Shown here piece by piece: positions 20,591 through 21,746 of a stretch of 21,746 bases of DNA. This DNA is from Gymnopilus junonius (Eukaryota > Basidiomycota > Agaricomycetes > Agaricales > Galerinaceae). The first letter of the stretch is position 1; each line of letters starts with the position of its first letter. Under the pieces are notes generated by a model. It saw only the letters and a list, made by a program, of their open reading frames with translations, was not told where the DNA came from and searched no databases. The stretch covers positions 1 to 21,746 of the forward strand of contig JADNYJ010000525.1 of assembly GCA_015501075.1 (NCBI GenBank). Reading direction: 5' to 3'. The position numbers and the translations under genes were made by a program.

Positions 20591-21121
20591 AATTCAAATA
20601 TCTAATTAAATATATTTACGAGTGTCACGACCCCTTATCTTATCGTATTTCTCTAGTAACCAGTCACAATGTCACTGTATGTGCACGTATTTGGTTGCCA
20701 ACCTAAATCGAGCAACCCCCGGGAAAAAAATTCTGTTGCGGTTCGGGTTCCCTTCGTAGTCGACTCGATATCTGATTCCTTCCTCCCTCGCTGCGCGGCC
20801 CTTTTTGCTGCAACTCCCTTTTCTACCCTTGGAACTTTCTGTTTATCCCTGCTGTTCCCCTGGACTTGGCGTAATCAGCGACTACCACAGTCGAAATCGA
20901 TATTGGTCCTTCAAAGCTCAAAGTGTGTACACGGCAGCAAAAAGAACAGAACGCAAGGTTCCAAGAAGAGTTTGAAGAGCTTGAAGAGAAGATAAGAATA
21001 GAGAAGACAGCTCTGGGTCTTGATATACGATAGACAGACGACTGTACCGGTATTAACATCGAATTCAACATCAACATTAACACCAACTCCAACACCAACT
21101 TTATCCTAACATAAACATAAA
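20591..21121. promoter_or_regulatory. Divergent promoter region and CAAC-rich leader of fibrillarin
   Basis: About 530 bp between a minus-strand gene and fibrillarin on plus, so probably a shared divergent promoter. Open frames here (such as 20669-20995) have no protein-like conservation I recognise. Directly above the fibrillarin ATG, 21056-21118 is a G-poor leader of ACATCAAC / ACACCAAC-like units, expected to be unstructured in mRNA. No clear TATA box. Confidence 0.45.
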
Positions 21122-21746
21122 ATGGCATTCGGTAAGCACAACCATTCCAACCGTCAATTCAGGACCCGAACTCACACTCTACATCACTTCCTTCTTACAC
21201 AGGTGCTTCAGGCGGACGTGGCGGTTTCGGACGAGGAGGTGGAGGAGGCGGTCGTGGCGGAGGTCGAGGTGCTCCTAGAGGAGGAGGAGGGAGGGGTGGA
21301 TTTGGTGGTGGACGAGGAGGTATGTGTCCTTTTTTCTTCTTTTCCTTTTCTCTTTCCACAACCCCTCTAACACTTTACCCACAGCTCCAAGAGGCCGCGG
21401 CGCCCCAGGCGGCGGACGTGGCGGAGGCGGCCGTGGTGGACCCCGGGGACGCGGTGGTCCCGGCGGTCGGGGCGGCGCACGAGGCGGAGCCCGCACCATC
21501 CTCGAACCCCACAGACACCCCGGTGTATTCATCGCGAAAGGAAAAGACCACATGTTGGTCACCAAGAATTTAGTGCCGGGGGAATCGGTGTATGGGGAGA
21601 AGCGGATTTCTATTGAAGCTGCTGATTCGCATGTGCCGGGGGCGAATGGTGTTAATGGAAATGGAAAGGACGGGGATGGACCGGTGGAAGGGACGAAGAC
21701 GGAGTATAGGGTGTGGAATCCGTTTAGGAGTAAGCTCGCGGCGGGT
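21122..21746 (+). CDS. NOP1: Fibrillarin (box C/D snoRNP 2'-O-methyltransferase), N-terminal part, cut by window edge
   Basis: Nucleolar methyltransferase that modifies rRNA guided by box C/D snoRNAs; the family also methylates a histone H2A glutamine. Three exons are visible: 21122-21131 (10 nt), 21203-21319 and 21385-21746 (open at the edge). The introns are 71 and 65 nt, GT-AG, and the joins are in phase, giving 163 residues. Residues 1-79 form the Gly/Arg-rich GAR domain (GGRGGF and GGPRGRGG repeats). The fibrillarin core starts [18 protein letters not shown] (81-98), then [20 protein letters not shown] (100-119) and [15 protein letters not shown] (149-163). Between them, residues about 121-146 are a Gly/Asn/Asp-rich insert longer than in human fibrillarin. 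The SAM-binding domain lies outside the window. The ATG is fixed by MAFG splicing into the GAR domain. Confidence 0.96.

Noticed and set aside
21275..21565. Proline/arginine-rich minus-strand ORF
   Set aside because: It is the antisense shadow of the GAR repeats of fibrillarin.

Overview
The window looks like nuclear DNA of a filamentous basidiomycete, probably an Agaricomycete. Genes are dense with 50-80 nt GT-AG introns, two housekeeping genes begin with tiny coding exons, and the recognisable proteins are typical of fungi. It is not bacterial: there are no operons or ribosome binding sites, and most genes become readable only after splicing by eye. All exon models here were built by hand, without transcripts or database searches.

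Left end: the 5' part of a translation initiation factor eIF4A gene (minus strand) runs off the edge at position 1. About 6 kb with no gene I can support follows. That stretch includes a GC-rich hairpin beside an abrupt change to an AT-rich block (about 5122-6340) carrying a degenerate ~166-bp tandem repeat. A small, unrecognised four-exon gene (plus strand, 6494-7006) lies just beyond it. From 7.1 to 13.5 kb there are remnants of an F-box/leucine-rich-repeat-like family (plus strand). They surround an intact four-exon alpha/beta hydrolase (minus strand, 7983-9248) with its own TATA box.

Right part: an intact six-exon ING-family PHD-finger gene (minus, 13743-15087) is followed by a 13-exon MFS transporter of monocarboxylate-porter type (minus, 15436-17622). 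The MFS gene is clearly recognisable but carries at least ten one-base frame breaks, nearly all at short homopolymers. A probable plus-strand gene (about 17.87-18.82 kb) converges on an unrecognised, Trp- and acid-rich minus-strand gene (18941 to about 20.59 kb); both show similar frame breaks. The window ends inside fibrillarin (NOP1, plus strand, from 21122).

Functionally this is a mix of housekeeping genes (translation initiation, rRNA 2'-O-methylation, histone-mark reading) and accessory genes (hydrolase, transporter, F-box-like relics). I see no biosynthetic cluster, CRISPR array, tRNA or rRNA gene. The main points of interest are the one-base-deletion pattern, the uncatalogued small gene, the ~166-bp repeat block and a probable GC-AG intron.
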